In this document: one piece after another, positions 1-20,720 of the stretch | Position numbering within the stretch: the stretch's first letter is position 1 | Layout: the number at the start of each line of letters is the position of its first letter | Origin: Lumbricus rubellus | Taxonomy: Eukaryota > Annelida > Clitellata > Crassiclitellata > Lumbricidae | Reading direction: 5' to 3' | Length of the DNA: 64,000 nt | Assembly (NCBI GenBank): GCA_945859605.1 | Contig: OX243817.1 | Span: 25,682,343-25,746,342 of the forward strand | Made by a program: the position numbers and the translations under genes | Notes under the pieces: model-generated | What the model was told of the DNA's origin: nothing | Database searches by the model: none | What the model saw: only the letters and a program-made list of their open reading frames with translations

Positions 1-241
1 GGCGGTTAGTCATCAGCGAGAGTCGATCGATCGTGACAGGTGGAGAGGGGAAGGAGGAGGAGGGGCGAGGGGGGATGGATGGAGGGATGGGGGAGCGAGG
101 GACGTACCGGATGTCGTCGAGGCCACTTGTCCTCGCAATCGGTCCTCGGCTCCTCCTGCCGTCGGCTTCAGCGTACATGTCCCTGTGAACGGCTCAGCGT
201 CGAGACGACGAGGAGGAGACGATGGGGCCGTCGAGCGAAGG

Positions 242-8043
<7,802 letters not shown>

Positions 8044-8509
8044 GTGGCGCTTCACGATGGAAGAGAGGACCTCTGGCGGTAGGAACCATCATTCTGACGA
8101 CTGGTTTCATCGGTAAACTTTGCCCTTTGTGGACTGCGCATGCGCCATCATCGGTTTGGCGGGACCGGATAAAAAAAGTCGTCTGCTTAGATTGAGCATC
8201 GTAGTAGTTAGCCGGCGATCATAAGAACGCCTCATCACGAAAGAACATCTTTAGACAACTATTTATAATCATTATTATCATCACATCGCGTCGTGTGCTG
8301 TGTTATCTAGCGGCTCTAGCCTATATCGACTGTAAATTATTCTCTACGTCATTCTCTAGCGCCAGTTAGGGTTTCACTCATCTCCTTTCAACTCTATCGT
8401 TCACAGCTGACCAAAAATTCCGTGTTTCAAAACCTATTTTATGCCACAGTGTAACAGGTTGAACTTCTGTGTAGATACGTCCGTCTTTACAATGAAGTTT
8501 GGTTTCGTC
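8044..8509. other. Likely 3' UTR and intergenic DNA of the PPxY gene
   Basis: No second coding frame or clear element is visible from the stop codon at 8041-8043 to the MITE at 8510. The first few hundred bases are probably the 3' UTR; I could not place the poly(A) site. The following gene-free stretch, 8777-10116, is AT-rich and I see nothing in it. Confidence 0.4.
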
Positions 8510-8768
8510 CATGGGCGGAGTTTGGTTTCAGTTCTTGGGGGGGAGGGCTAAAAATAACTTTGATTTGGCTTTGGGGCGGAGACTTGGTCCAGAAAGAGCG
8601 GCGCCGACAATATTTTCATAGACCAAATTTCTGATGAACTTTTTTTAGTCCTTTTGTCGAAATTTCATGAAAAAAATATTTAAAAAATTATCCCGGGAAA
8701 AAAGCTGATTGACATATTTTTAGTCAGTGGGTGGCTTAGCCTTTGGCCCCTAATAAACTCCGCCCATG
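8510..8768. mobile_element. hAT-type MITE (CATGGGCGGAGTTT ends)
   Basis: Inverted termini CATGGGCGGAGTTT and AAACTCCGCCCATG bound a 259-bp non-coding element. The flanks GTTTCGTC (8502-8509) and GTTCCGTC (8769-8776) match at 7 of 8 positions, as expected for an aged 8-bp target duplication. Confidence 0.72.
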
Positions 8769-10116
8769 GTTCCGTCTGTCTGTCTTTCCGTCTGTCTGTC
8801 TGTCTCTTTCTGACTGAATGCTCATTTGATATATGATGACAGAATAGGCTATTAAAGATGATAGGCTATTTTAGTTTTATATAATACTATTTACACCATG
8901 TACCGGTAACTACTATGTTCACTTCTACGTGTATGAATATTTTAATGTTATCGAACCATGAAAGATAACAGTTGTATTGTAACAACAGGTTTATATTGAG
9001 GCTCTATACAAATATTGATTGATTTATTTATTGATAATAGAACCTCTTGACGAGAAACTCACAGGAAGCAGTATCAAAATGACACCAAGGAAGCTCAGCT
9101 AAAGTACTCAAAAGATGTCATTTGGGGTAAATCAGTCAAATTCTCAGCACACACAAAAGCTGAATCAAGGAGACCAGCTAATCATCTCACTCAGTGTTTA
9201 ATCAATGAGCAAGATTAGAGTATATTCCGAGTCTGTTTCCGTTACAGAGATCAAAATCAAGGAGGTCAGATGAAGATGTAAATGGGGAAATCCAGTCACA
9301 ATAGGCACGATGGTAAAATGTGTGAATCTGGATATGACAGTTTAATGAGCTACATTGTGAGTTTTGAGTGAAATGTTCGATAAGAGACAGCGAGAGGAAG
9401 AATGGAGAGTGACAGATGTCAAGAGGTGGAGAATGAGCATCCGGCTGGTCCCGGACGCCTGACCTTCACCTGGTGACCTTGACCTGCATCCGAGGTTTTT
9501 TGAATGCTCATCCCACAGAACTACTAACGGATCCACAACAGTCTTAAATAAAATCAATAAAAAAATAAAAATAAAGTCAATAAAATTTATACATTGACAT
9601 GTTTATTTCATGCGAAAGTATATGAATATGTTTACAAAACTGTTTTATCTGCAGCAATTCACAGAGATTTCACCAAAATTTAAATAAAAGTAGTTAATGT
9701 TCAAGTATCTTTAAATATATTTCAAGAGTATTAAATATTCAGTTATCTTCAAAAGTAGTAAATGTCCAATTATCTTCAAAATTATCGTCATTAGTAGCAA
9801 ACAAATTAAATTATCATAAAACTGCTGCACAGTCGGCTTAAACACTAGTAAAGCAAAAATTAAATTGCATAGTCTAAAAAGCACAATGCACAGAGAATCA
9901 CATCACTTTCTCTCACAGAAAAAGCTTTAAATTTACATCAAAACACAACAAAATCAAGCACGACCAATCAAAGCCCAAAACTATAAAATAGCTTACCACT
10001 CTCTAGTTCAAAATAATAATACAAAAACATCATCTAAGTGTAAAACATACTTGTCACTCAATCACTTACGCCAACTGAAGAAAGACGAAACAGTAAAGAC
10101 AAAGAGACAGAAAACA

Positions 10117-10361
10117 ACAAAAACAGTGAAAAATAACAACAATTGAAACAATAATCACACAAAGACAAACAGTGAAAACTAACAACAATTAAAACAATAA
10201 TCACACAAAGACAAACAGTGAAAACTAACAACAATTAAAACAAAAATCACACAAAGACAAACAGTGAAAAATAACAACAATTAAAACAATAATCACACAA
10301 AGACAAATGTCAGTGAAAAATAACAACAATTAAAACAATAATCACACAAAGACAAACAGTG

Positions 10362-10372
<11 letters not shown>
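10117..10372. repeat. 46-bp tandem repeat, about 5.5 copies, ending in (AAC)n
   Basis: Units of the type CACACAAAGACAAACAGTGA + AAACTAACAACAATTAAAAC + AATAAT repeat with few changes. One copy has a 3-bp insertion (AATGTCAGTG). The array runs into (AAC)n at 10365-10395. The surrounding 10396-10868 is AT-rich with no gene. Confidence 0.85.
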
Positions 10373-10395
<23 letters not shown>

Positions 10396-10876
10396 GGCAA
10401 AGGTAATCGTGGTTGAAAGCAATCATTCGTAAAATAGATTTCTAGAAAACGTCATTTTCATCCGAACAAATGTTAAACATTAGTGAAAATAAAAGTTCAC
10501 AGTTATAGCATACCAAGGCTAATGGTCACTTTACGCATATAACAGATTTTTATGCTAACCCTGAATTGTATAGAAATATATCAACTAAAAATATGCATCA
10601 GGGGAGCACACAAAACTCCATCACTACAATTTCACAATAATAACAACAAGATAATGCTCATATGTTAGCAGCTTTACATTAGTTATTTTGTTAAATAACA
10701 TTTTCATGATAACCCTGAATAATTATATAAATATATTAACTAAAATATACACCAGGAGAACTCAAATAACTCCAATGCTGCAATGTCACAAGTTTAACAA
10801 GATAATGCTTGTTTGATAACAGCTTTAGTGCTGCTTTACAATAGTTCTTTTCATTTAATTAAATCACCGGTAAAAC

Positions 10877-11164
10877 CAGGGCCGGATTAAGGCATGTTCA
10901 ACATGTTCGGCCGAACAGGGGCCCCCACACTTTAGGGGCCCCCACAAATGTGTAAAAAAAGTTTTTTTGCAAATTTCGGCCACACGGCTATTTTCCGAAA
11001 AATTTCGGCGGATGACTAAAAAAAAAAAAGGTCATCAACTTTTTTGGCGGATGAAATGGTATGATTTTCCCGAAAAATTTCACAAATTTTCCGCAAAAAA
11101 TTTCTGAACAGGGCCCCCACAAAAATTCCCGAACAGGGCCTCGACATTGCTTAATCCGGCCCTG
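10877..11164. mobile_element. hAT-type MITE (CAGGGCCGGATTAAG ends), perfect TSD
   Basis: Termini CAGGGCCGGATTAAG and CTTAATCCGGCCCTG are inverted. The flanks GGTAAAAC at 10869-10876 and 11165-11172 are an exact 8-bp duplication. The core GGCGGATGACTAAAA...GGTCATCAACTTTTTTGG is shared with the copies at 21488 and 54529. Gene-free AT-rich DNA follows to 11936. Confidence 0.83.
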
Positions 11165-11936
11165 GGTAAAACACAATTCGTTTCATAAATTAAACCCAGC
11201 AAAGCAGACAGCAGAGAAAATTGGAACCCAAGTTTATCTCAACCTCCAGTGTTTCAAAATATTCAACTAAGAATATCTTCAATTAACTTGCATTTAGAGA
11301 CCACATCAAATTGTTTATTTATTTCACTGATTTGAACACATCATCTTTGCTTGGGATAAAAATGTTACGATAAACAAAGTACGATACTAAGTAACTCTGG
11401 TTGAGCAGAGCAATGCCGCCAAATCTCATTTCACAATCATCAAACAAGACAATAATTGTCAGAAAAAAATATAACACAAATTGTTAAATTAAAATGCAAC
11501 ATAAAAAGTTCAAGAGAAAGAAAAAACGATAAAAAAAGATAATAAATGACTTAATCAACTCTGGAATTCTCGGATAAAATATGGTCACAATACAGTTTCA
11601 AGATTCTCCCTTTTGAGTTTGACATCAATACAGTCTTGGCATTCCTCATCTTGGAAAAGCTAATTTAATTATACATGTAAGTCCATAGTTTATCAGTGAT
11701 CTTATGTGCAACGCTTAAGTACAGCTGAGTGCAATTATTAGTTAAATATACACCAAATATATATTTCGAGATTCATCTTTTTAAAACAGAATTTAATACA
11801 GCGGCAATTCTCTAGGAGGGTTCCAGAGTTAAGTTGATGCCCAATGCTCTAATACTGCACTGAAGAAATCTTTTCCAATATGTATCCATAAGGAATACCT
11901 ACGAACGCGATTTGTTCAGACAAACTTTAAAAATAG

Positions 11937-12164
11937 TGGGGCGCGGTGGTGTAGTGGTGGCGTCGTTGCCTTGGAGCCAGAAGGTTCGAGCTTTGAATCC
12001 ACCCTCAAGCCACCGCGTAGGGACCTTGGGCAAGTCCTTCACTCACCGCAATTGCTCAGCGCTTCGGCGTGAAACTCCGATGCAGTGTGCGCTCTGCATT
12101 CGGGAGCGCCTCTGAGTAGTGAGAGCTTGAAGGGGCGCTATAACAAGTGCACATACAAACAAAA
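11937..12164 (+). mobile_element. tRNA-derived SINE, copy 2
   Basis: Starts GTGGGGCGCGGTGGTGTAGTGG with a good box A. Box B carries an insertion (GGTTCGAGCTTTGAATCC). The LINE-like tail GCGCTATAACAAGTGCACATACAAAC is intact. It lies just downstream of the iRhom stop codon, so it may be in that gene's 3' UTR. Confidence 0.8.
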
Positions 12165-12292
12165 ATAGTTGGAAGACATTTTCCTATGTTCCTGTGCACA
12201 CCAAACCTAATGAAATAGTACTGAAACAGCACGTTCCACCATCCTATTGTTGCGGAACAACAGAGGCACAATAAAAACACTAGACAATAATA

Positions 12293-15122
12293 TCAAGTCG
12301 AGAAATCTTCGCCACGTACGATCCTGACCTCCATGCTCCGACAGAACTTGCTCGTGAACGGAATGCAGTTGAAGAACTGACATCCAGTGCAGCTGTAGAT
12401 CGGCGAGACGTAGAAGAGAACAACGAGAACGTTAAGCAGACAGACACAGACGACTAGACAGACAACGATGCCTATGATCTTTCCTCTCTCTACGACTAAT
12501 CCAAAAGTGACGTACGGCAGAAGAGCGAAGGACAGCATGAAGCCGAAGAGGAAGCCGAAGACGTGAGCGTAGTTGTCGATCATCGGCAGGAAGCCGAGTA
12601 TAAACAGAAGCACGGTTATGATCGTCAGTTTACCGAGCGCCCAGCCAGGGTTTGCGATCAGCCGCCAGTTGTGAATGACGTCGACAAAGAGACAGGCGAG
12701 AAGACCGAACTGAGAGCCAGACGGTCCAGCCTAAAGAAGAAGAAAAATTGTTGCTTGAATTAAAGATAACAACTGCACAGATTAGGATGTGTGTGACTTC
12801 TGTTACAACTTGTCTTTTATAGCTTGCCCAAAACAACCACTTTTCAATTACAGTAGGTTTAGAGCTGTATAAGTACTATTATTTAGTGGTCGATTGGCCA
12901 TAGCGGCTGACCTGTAGCGTGGAGAGCATGGGTATGATCCACTTCCAAGGCAGTTACAGTGTTAATAATAATAATTACGACGATTTATATGGTGCAGTAA
13001 CACAGTGTTGGGATCTTAAGCAAAGTGATTCATGCACAATTATTTCTTTGCAATACAATAGCATCTGCACTGTCGAAGGTGTGTGTGTGTTTAGGTGTGT
13101 GTGTGTGTACGCTTCTGAACTTTTGATGGCCAATTATCAAAAGCAGTTATATTGTGCTGAATTGTAGCAACACATCACCTTGGAGAAATTGATCTAATTA
13201 CAAGAATATTGTTTATCAGCGTTCTTCTGTGTTGCAAGTATGTACTTTTGAGTATTATTCTGTGCCACAAGTAAGTACTTCTATGTACTATTAGTTAAAT
13301 AGACACCAAAAATGTAGTCTGAAAACAGAATGAAGCAGTACGGGTACTATATCCTGATTGCCCAGTAACTAGACAATTCCTCTCAACCCACCATCAGTTT
13401 TTATCGGCACAATGGCACAACCCTTACATTTCCATAACATTTTTCTTCTATCTTTTATCTGGCAGAATTCCACTGCAACATTGTCTTTGTGGATGAATTT
13501 GTATCACCCCCGTTAGTCTCTCAGTTTGCCACATACGAAACAATGGCCCATGATAGCATTACTCAAGTATATTGCCTAATCATCGCAGACACTATTGTTT
13601 CATAGTGTTACTGTGCATAATTCACAAGTGATGAAAGATTTCAAAAATCAAAGATCCGTGAAAAACAACAGCGATCAAAACAAACTTAAAATCCCATTTG
13701 AAATAACACGAAAGAAGTAGAGGGCAACGACTGTTTACTGACTTCCACGTGGTACGGAATGAAGATGGCACTTGCAAGACTTCCTCCGATTCCGCTGACA
13801 ACGTAGATGATACAGATGCGCAACCAGCCGGCCAACTTCTCCAGGTCTCGCATGATGAACACTTGGAAGAGAATCGACAACAGCAGCTGGAAAATTCTGT
13901 GGGAAAAACCCATAAAAAACCCAATCAAACCGCATGCAACGGAACATCATCTCAAGTTCAGCATCTTGAAAAATGCTCATTATAAAACTGTCAGTGAGCA
14001 TTCACGACATGAGACGTTAATTACTTCCTGGTCGCAGACACCTGCAGCCTACACAGACAAGCACCTGTCAATAGAATCCTCTGCAGATGTGATGTTTTTG
14101 TAGCACGTCAAAAGTAATAATCAAAAGGAAGAAGTAGGCAGATAGAAAGAAAATGGAAATGCTAGAACACTGGATGGAAGACATGGTACATCAAGTGAAA
14201 CATGGACAAGGAGAAGACAAAGAAGAGCTGTACCTGATTGTTGCCATGGTTACGAAGTGTTTACGACATCAAGTTTTTTTTAGCCTCTGCATAGTATGAT
14301 AGGTGGTCAATCCTACCCTGTGGATGTATCTGCAAAGTGGCGGGGGACTGGCTGTCGGCACCAGTGGTCAATCAGTCTCTAGTGGACGACCCTACTATCC
14401 GACAGCCGGGCTTTGACTGCTCACATGGCGTCTGTACTCTATTGAATCGTTTCCGCAAGGGGCAAGGTCCCTGTCATGCGATCCTGCACAAATGGGGTCT
14501 CGAGTCGTCGGCGGACTCCGAGTGCGGACAGTTGCAATACATGGAGCATATCGTCAACGTGTGCCCAAGGAGAAAATTCAGCGGCGGCCTGCGGGACCTG
14601 CACAATGCGGAAGAGGATGCGAGACATTGGCTGAAGTCAGAAGCGACTAGAGCACTCGCGAAGTAAATAATCCTACCTGTCCCTCACCCTCTAATATTCC
14701 CATGAACAGTCCCTCACCAGCTAATATTCCCATGAACGGTGCGCAGTCAGTGTAGTAATTATGGCCAGAAATAATTACAAGAATAGGCAACAGATAGATG
14801 CTAAAAATTAAACGACCAAGAAAGAGCAGAACAGTAATGAAGAAAAAACTTAATGTTTTAAAGATTCTACATTTGATGAATGCCTTAACCTGCAAAATCT
14901 ACAAACAAGTCAACTTGTAATTAAATTCATTTGTAATCACGATAATCCGGAAGAGAAATCGTTTTAGTGAAATCAGCAGATCATTTGCATGCAAAAGATT
15001 ATTAGAAGCAAATCATCAGACCCTGCGTGAATGAAAAGTGACGTCCACAGCCTGTAAATCTGATCCGGATGACCCGGATTGTAGAATGGAATCATGCCAC
15101 AGATCTCATTCATGCATGAAAT
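12293..15122 (-). CDS. RHBDF1: iRhom exons 13-15: rhomboid core and C-terminus
   Basis: Exon 13 (15122-15022): [20 protein letters not shown], then [10 protein letters not shown]. Exon 14 (13896-13743): [20 protein letters not shown], then [12 protein letters not shown]. Exon 15 (12730-12293): [35 protein letters not shown], and a tail with [10 protein letters not shown], the conserved iRhom C-terminus. In GPSG the proline before the serine position is the iRhom signature; unusually, the serine itself is retained. Confidence 0.92.
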
Positions 15123-16707
15123 CTAGCAAAGGAAACAGCAAACGTACTTGCAAATTGCAATTCAAGTTGACCTTTCAACTTTCATTTACTAACATATCAA
15201 GATTCGAGATGTCGTGTTCATCCAGATATGATAAATAAGGTCGACTTATTTACATAGTTTGTGTAATTAGTTCAAAGTGCATGCACTTTCCACTCATGCA
15301 AATAGCAATTATTAATGAAAGTAAAATATTAACTGATTTGGAATGAAAATGGCAATGGCCAGGTTTATTCCAAACAATTATGCACAGGTTTTTAACAACA
15401 ATGTTTAAGCATCAACTAATTACGAAAGCCACATTCCATAAGGGTAGGTAAAATATGCATAGACAAAACTTGTGAGCAGAAAATGATTACCGATTTAAGG
15501 TGCCATTTAACGCTGATTAACAATTTTCTACAACCCTAATACACAGGGTTGCAGAAAACACAATAGGGATATCAAACACAAAGATAGCATGCAGGTTGCA
15601 TTGCAGAGTCCTGTCCTCTTAACTCGACTACCCAACAAAAGTTCATCTAATGTTTACGAATGATCCCATAACCTTAGAAACCGACACATGTATAAGTAAC
15701 AGGAATGTAACACGTAACCAAAAACAGATCTCGACGTAATGTAACCTGAGAACGTAATGTAACCTGAGAACATAATGTAGCCTGAGAACGTAATGTAACC
15801 TGAGAACGTAATGAAACCTGAGACCGTAATGTAACCTGAGAACGTAATGCAACCTGAGAACGTAATGTAGCCTGAGAACGCAATGTAACCTGAGAACGTA
15901 ATGTAGCCTGAGAACGTGATATAACCTGAGAACGTAATGTAGCCTGAGAACGTGATATAACCTGAGAACGTAATGTAACCTGAGTACGTAATGTAACCTG
16001 AGAACGTAATGTAACGTAATGTAACCTGCGAGCAGAGGAAGACTTCTTCGTGAAAGAATCCACGCAGGAAAGTGCATTGTTCTCTCGTCGTAACAATGCA
16101 TTCGCCCTTGATGCCAACGCAGCACGGACGGCCAACGATCGGACACAACATGTGACGGTTGTAACGATTCTCTTCTTCTTTGCTGAACTCAGTCGTCACG
16201 CGACACACCTGTCACGAGCAGATAAACAAAAGTTAACGGTACGTAACTTTTAAAAGACAATTAATAATAATTATGGTCAATTATTGACTGTAATTTTTAT
16301 GTAGCAGTTGAAATGAAAGATTATTAATTATTATTATTATTACTATTATTAATGGTAAGTATATTCTAAGTAACTTTTAAAAGACAATTAATAATAATTA
16401 TGGTCAATTATTGACTGTAATTTTTATGTAGCAGTTGAAATGAAAGATTATTAATTATTATTATTATTACTATTATTAATGGTAAGTATATTCTAAGTAA
16501 CTTTTAAAAGACAATTAATAATAATTATGGTCAATTATTGACTGTAATTTTTATGTAGCAGTTGAAATGAAAGATTATTAATTATTATTATTATTACTAT
16601 TATTAATGGTAAGTATATTCTAAGTAACTTTTAAAAGACAATTAATAATAATTATGGTCAATTATTGACTGTAATTTTTATGTAGCAGTTGAAATGAAAG
16701 ATTATTA

Positions 16708-16738
<31 letters not shown>

Positions 16739-19700
16739 GTAAGTAAAAGACAATTAATAATAATTATGGTCAATTATTGACTGAAATTTTTATGTAGCAA
16801 TTGAAATGAAAGGTTAAGCTAAGCACAAAACAAAAGAAGCTGAATGAATGCTTGCAAATGAAGGACTGCTCATCTTGTGTAAACTCTTACCGGCCAGTTG
16901 GTGATATCATCTGGCCACTCAAACGGCGAAAGAGATTGAGGACTCAAGCAGAACCTAGCAAATAAAATCATGTTAAAACATTAAGGCAAATAAGAAGCCT
17001 ACAGTTTGAGTCGCAGAAAATTTGTTAGAATACAAGTTGCCTTAATGTGCTAAGATTAAACAGCTCAAGAAAGTCTGGACAGTTTTATTTAGCAGTCATT
17101 TAAAGTGCTTTAGTAAAACTGCAATCAACTGTCTCAGATACTGCCATAGTATTTTCAACAAGAATAGGTTACATCTGCTTCACAATGCAAAGGAAGTGTT
17201 ACACAACATCTCTGGTCAATACAAATGGTCATTATGACACATGCATTGTTATAACCGATCACTGTCAGCAAAATCATCACAATGACTTAGGCAACTCACA
17301 AACAGGAATTCAGTTGCACCATCACAATGCATTCAAGCATTCACCAACACTTCCCCTACACGTGTTGGGTAGTTCATCAATGAATAAAGAGAAAAATTGC
17401 AATAATATAGGGTTAATATCTTGCAGCAGCATCATTAATTGCACGTCTGTCCTACCTTGGATCTTGTCCGCAGACGGAACCAGTCAAGCGAAACTGAGAA
17501 TCACTCGACCCGTTCCACTTCTGCCAAGTCGCCAGAGTATCCTACAAAATCAAAGACAATCCTTGGCATTATTATTATTGTTATTATTATTACTTTTTTT
17601 TAAAGAATTAAGTATAATAAAAATAAAAATAAAAATGTTTTATTACTATTGTTATTATTATTATTAATCCTTGGCATTTCACAATCTGCCTAAACATGCA
17701 GATCTGAGCGAACAGAATGTTTGAAGAAACATAATCAATTTATTGATAGTACCGATAATACCGGAAGTTATCTAGAACAAAAGTCTACTTGCTTAGTGTT
17801 TTTTATTAACTTTCTCAACAAAACTTCTTCGATAAGAACAAGGTCATGCAGAAATGCAAATTTGAGGCTACCTTTATAAGCACAAGGTCATGCAGAAATG
17901 CAAATTTGAGGCTACCTTTATAAGCACAACGTCAATCATGCAGAAATGCATATTTGAGGCTACCTTTATTGACATCTTTATTAACAAACATAGACTAACA
18001 ATTCAAACAATTAATGTCTAGTTCACTAACCAACCAACAATTGCCTCATTCGGCTCAACACTAACAACCAATACGCTTAAACTTAACCCAAGACATTTAT
18101 TAAATAGATCGTCCAAATGGCAGCGATCAATGCTTACTGAACATGACTTCTCGTCCGATTGGTAGCAACCAGATCCATCGTTGAGAATGCAACACGCCGA
18201 TGCATTCTCTTGTTGCCTGTCCTGCAACAATGCCGTCTCAACGTTCGAGTCTTTGCGCATGCACGGCGAAAACCTTGCACCGAGGTGAATGAGGTCGGCC
18301 TAAGCAAAACGGTAAACACCAAAAAACAACCGTAAACCTCTTTTAACAAAAAAATCAACAAACTTTTAATAGTTCTCTACCACCTGAGGAGTTCAGCATG
18401 CTTCAGATAGTAGAGTAGATGCTGAGAATATTCAAATAAGCCTATTTTCATTTGTGTCATTACCTTCTACTTCAGCTAGAAGACTTAAAATTCATCAGCT
18501 GTGTTGTCTACACCCTATGTGGCAGCAATAAGAATATGTGTTATGTAATGTAGTCACCTACTAAGTACATTTTATTTTTTTCTAAACTTTTCTTTCAGAA
18601 TTATGCAAGTTCTTCACAATCCCAGAGATATCAAAAACTGATCTGACAGAGCTGCTAGACAGGAGATTGTCAACGCACCTGTCTTGGCCCAATCCACATG
18701 TTATCTTCTTCGATATAGAAAACTCTCTCGATCGATAAACTTTTTGTCAGCACCTAAAAAAGAAATCATCATGAAACACTAATTAGCTTAAAGCAAAAAT
18801 TATCCAATACAGCTCGTCAACCACTAATATGAGTTAACCACAAGTGATATAAGTTTAAACTGTAGTAATTACCTAGTAAATAAACAGATTGAAAGCTCTG
18901 ACTGCTTTGTATCTTGCTTAAATTAATTTAATTCAACAGTGTAGGCTTCCATAATTTGTCATTGATTTGCCAATTTATTTATACCAGTGTTCCACTTTTA
19001 CAAACAGTGGGGAATATTTCAAACTTCATATTCCGCGTGTGATGCCTTTAACAATGACCGCTTGCACAACACAATAGCTTTGATCTAAATGCCATCTCCT
19101 CTCACAAAATAACGGTGGTCTTTGGTTGGGCATCAACAATCTAACATAAATGAAACCTTGTCACTTCGATCAAAATAAATTAAAATAATAAAACAAATAA
19201 TAAAAAACGTCTTTGTTTGTTTGTTTGTTTGTATGTATGTGCACTTGTTATAGCGCCCCTTCAAGCTCTCTCTACTCAGAGGCGCTCCCGATGCAGAGCG
19301 GACACTGCATCGGAGTTTCACGCCGAAGCACTGAGCAATTGTAAGTGAAGGACTTGCCCAAGGTCCTTACGCGGGGAGGTGGATTCGAACCTCGGACCTT
19401 CCGGCTCCAAGGCAACGATGCCACCACTACACCACCGCGCCCCACGTCTTACGCAGATATTAGAAAACTAAACAACATAGACCCAGTAAGAACTCACTTC
19501 TGCCTCAACTTTAGTCTCAGAAACGCCAATCGTCGATATTCCATAGACAGAAACAGCAACAATGAAACAGATAATCTGCACGAGGGTCACCCAGTACGTG
19601 AAAAACGGCCTAAAAATAACAGAAATCTATTACCACAACTGACTGCTGGACTTTTAGTCAACATATCACTAAATATGTAACATCAATTAATTATTGTGAG

Positions 19701-20686
19701 ACTGATCCATGATTCCACATGCAACAGCTAAATACTGAAAACAACTTCAAAGTTTCCATGATAAATTAAAAGTGAAGTCTTGAGATATTCTATAAAACAC
19801 GAGAAAATGGCCAGAATGATAGAAAGTGATTTAGAGATACGATAAAAGACTGGTATTCTGAGCCTTAAAGTTTAAATACCGGGTATGTGATTTTAAACTT
19901 AATACACAACTCAACAGGAAGCCAGTGAACCTTATTCATTTTGTAACGAGACAATTATATCAACCTTAGGAAGATATATCAGAGCCACCTGGAGTTGTTT
20001 TAGACTAAAAGAGAAGATACCGTATAGCATTGCAATAAGATAAGATACTCAAGAAGCAACAACATTACAACACCAACAATATTTGAAAGATGATACGTCA
20101 GAAAATGCTTCACGAGACAAAACACTCGGATACGGTAAAAAGAAGACCTGAAGCTAAAGATACAAGTGTGGAAATCACAGTGAACAAGTCATCAATGGTG
20201 TTAACAAGAGTTTTAATTCAGTCTGCAAATGGGAAGTTGGATCCTGCAAAGTTGACAAATAAGAAGAAGGACAGTCCCTTAAGCTAGACTTGAGGCCACC
20301 AAGAGCATGAAGCATAAGCAACATCATTTTCTTAACCTCACCATATAATATTACCACTATGCTCCTTTCTCACTTAAAAACTGCGTTATTTAGCCATTGC
20401 TAGACTGGAGGCGCTTCTAAGTAGATTATCTTGAAGGTGCACTATATAAAAAGTCAATAATAATAAAAATAACAATAGAAAACTAAAAACATAGACAGAG
20501 TAAGAACTCACTTCTCCTTCAACTTTAGTCTCAGAAACTCCAATGGTGGATAGAAGAAAATAACTTATTTATTAATAATTAATAAAAAAATCAAATTAAA
20601 AAATTATTTTTAAAATTAATAATAAATAAATAAATAAATAATAAATAATAATAATAATAAATAAAATAATATTAAAATTTGTCAAC

Positions 20687-20720
<34 letters not shown>

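Noticed and set aside
10117..10372. CRISPR-like regular repeats
   Set aside because: Head-to-tail tandem repeats without unique spacers, in an animal genome.
15643..16208. Long minus-strand frames through the 18-bp minisatellite
   Set aside because: Only 16026-16208 matches iRhom; the rest is translated tandem repeat, although alternative donors there could add in-frame units (see finding).
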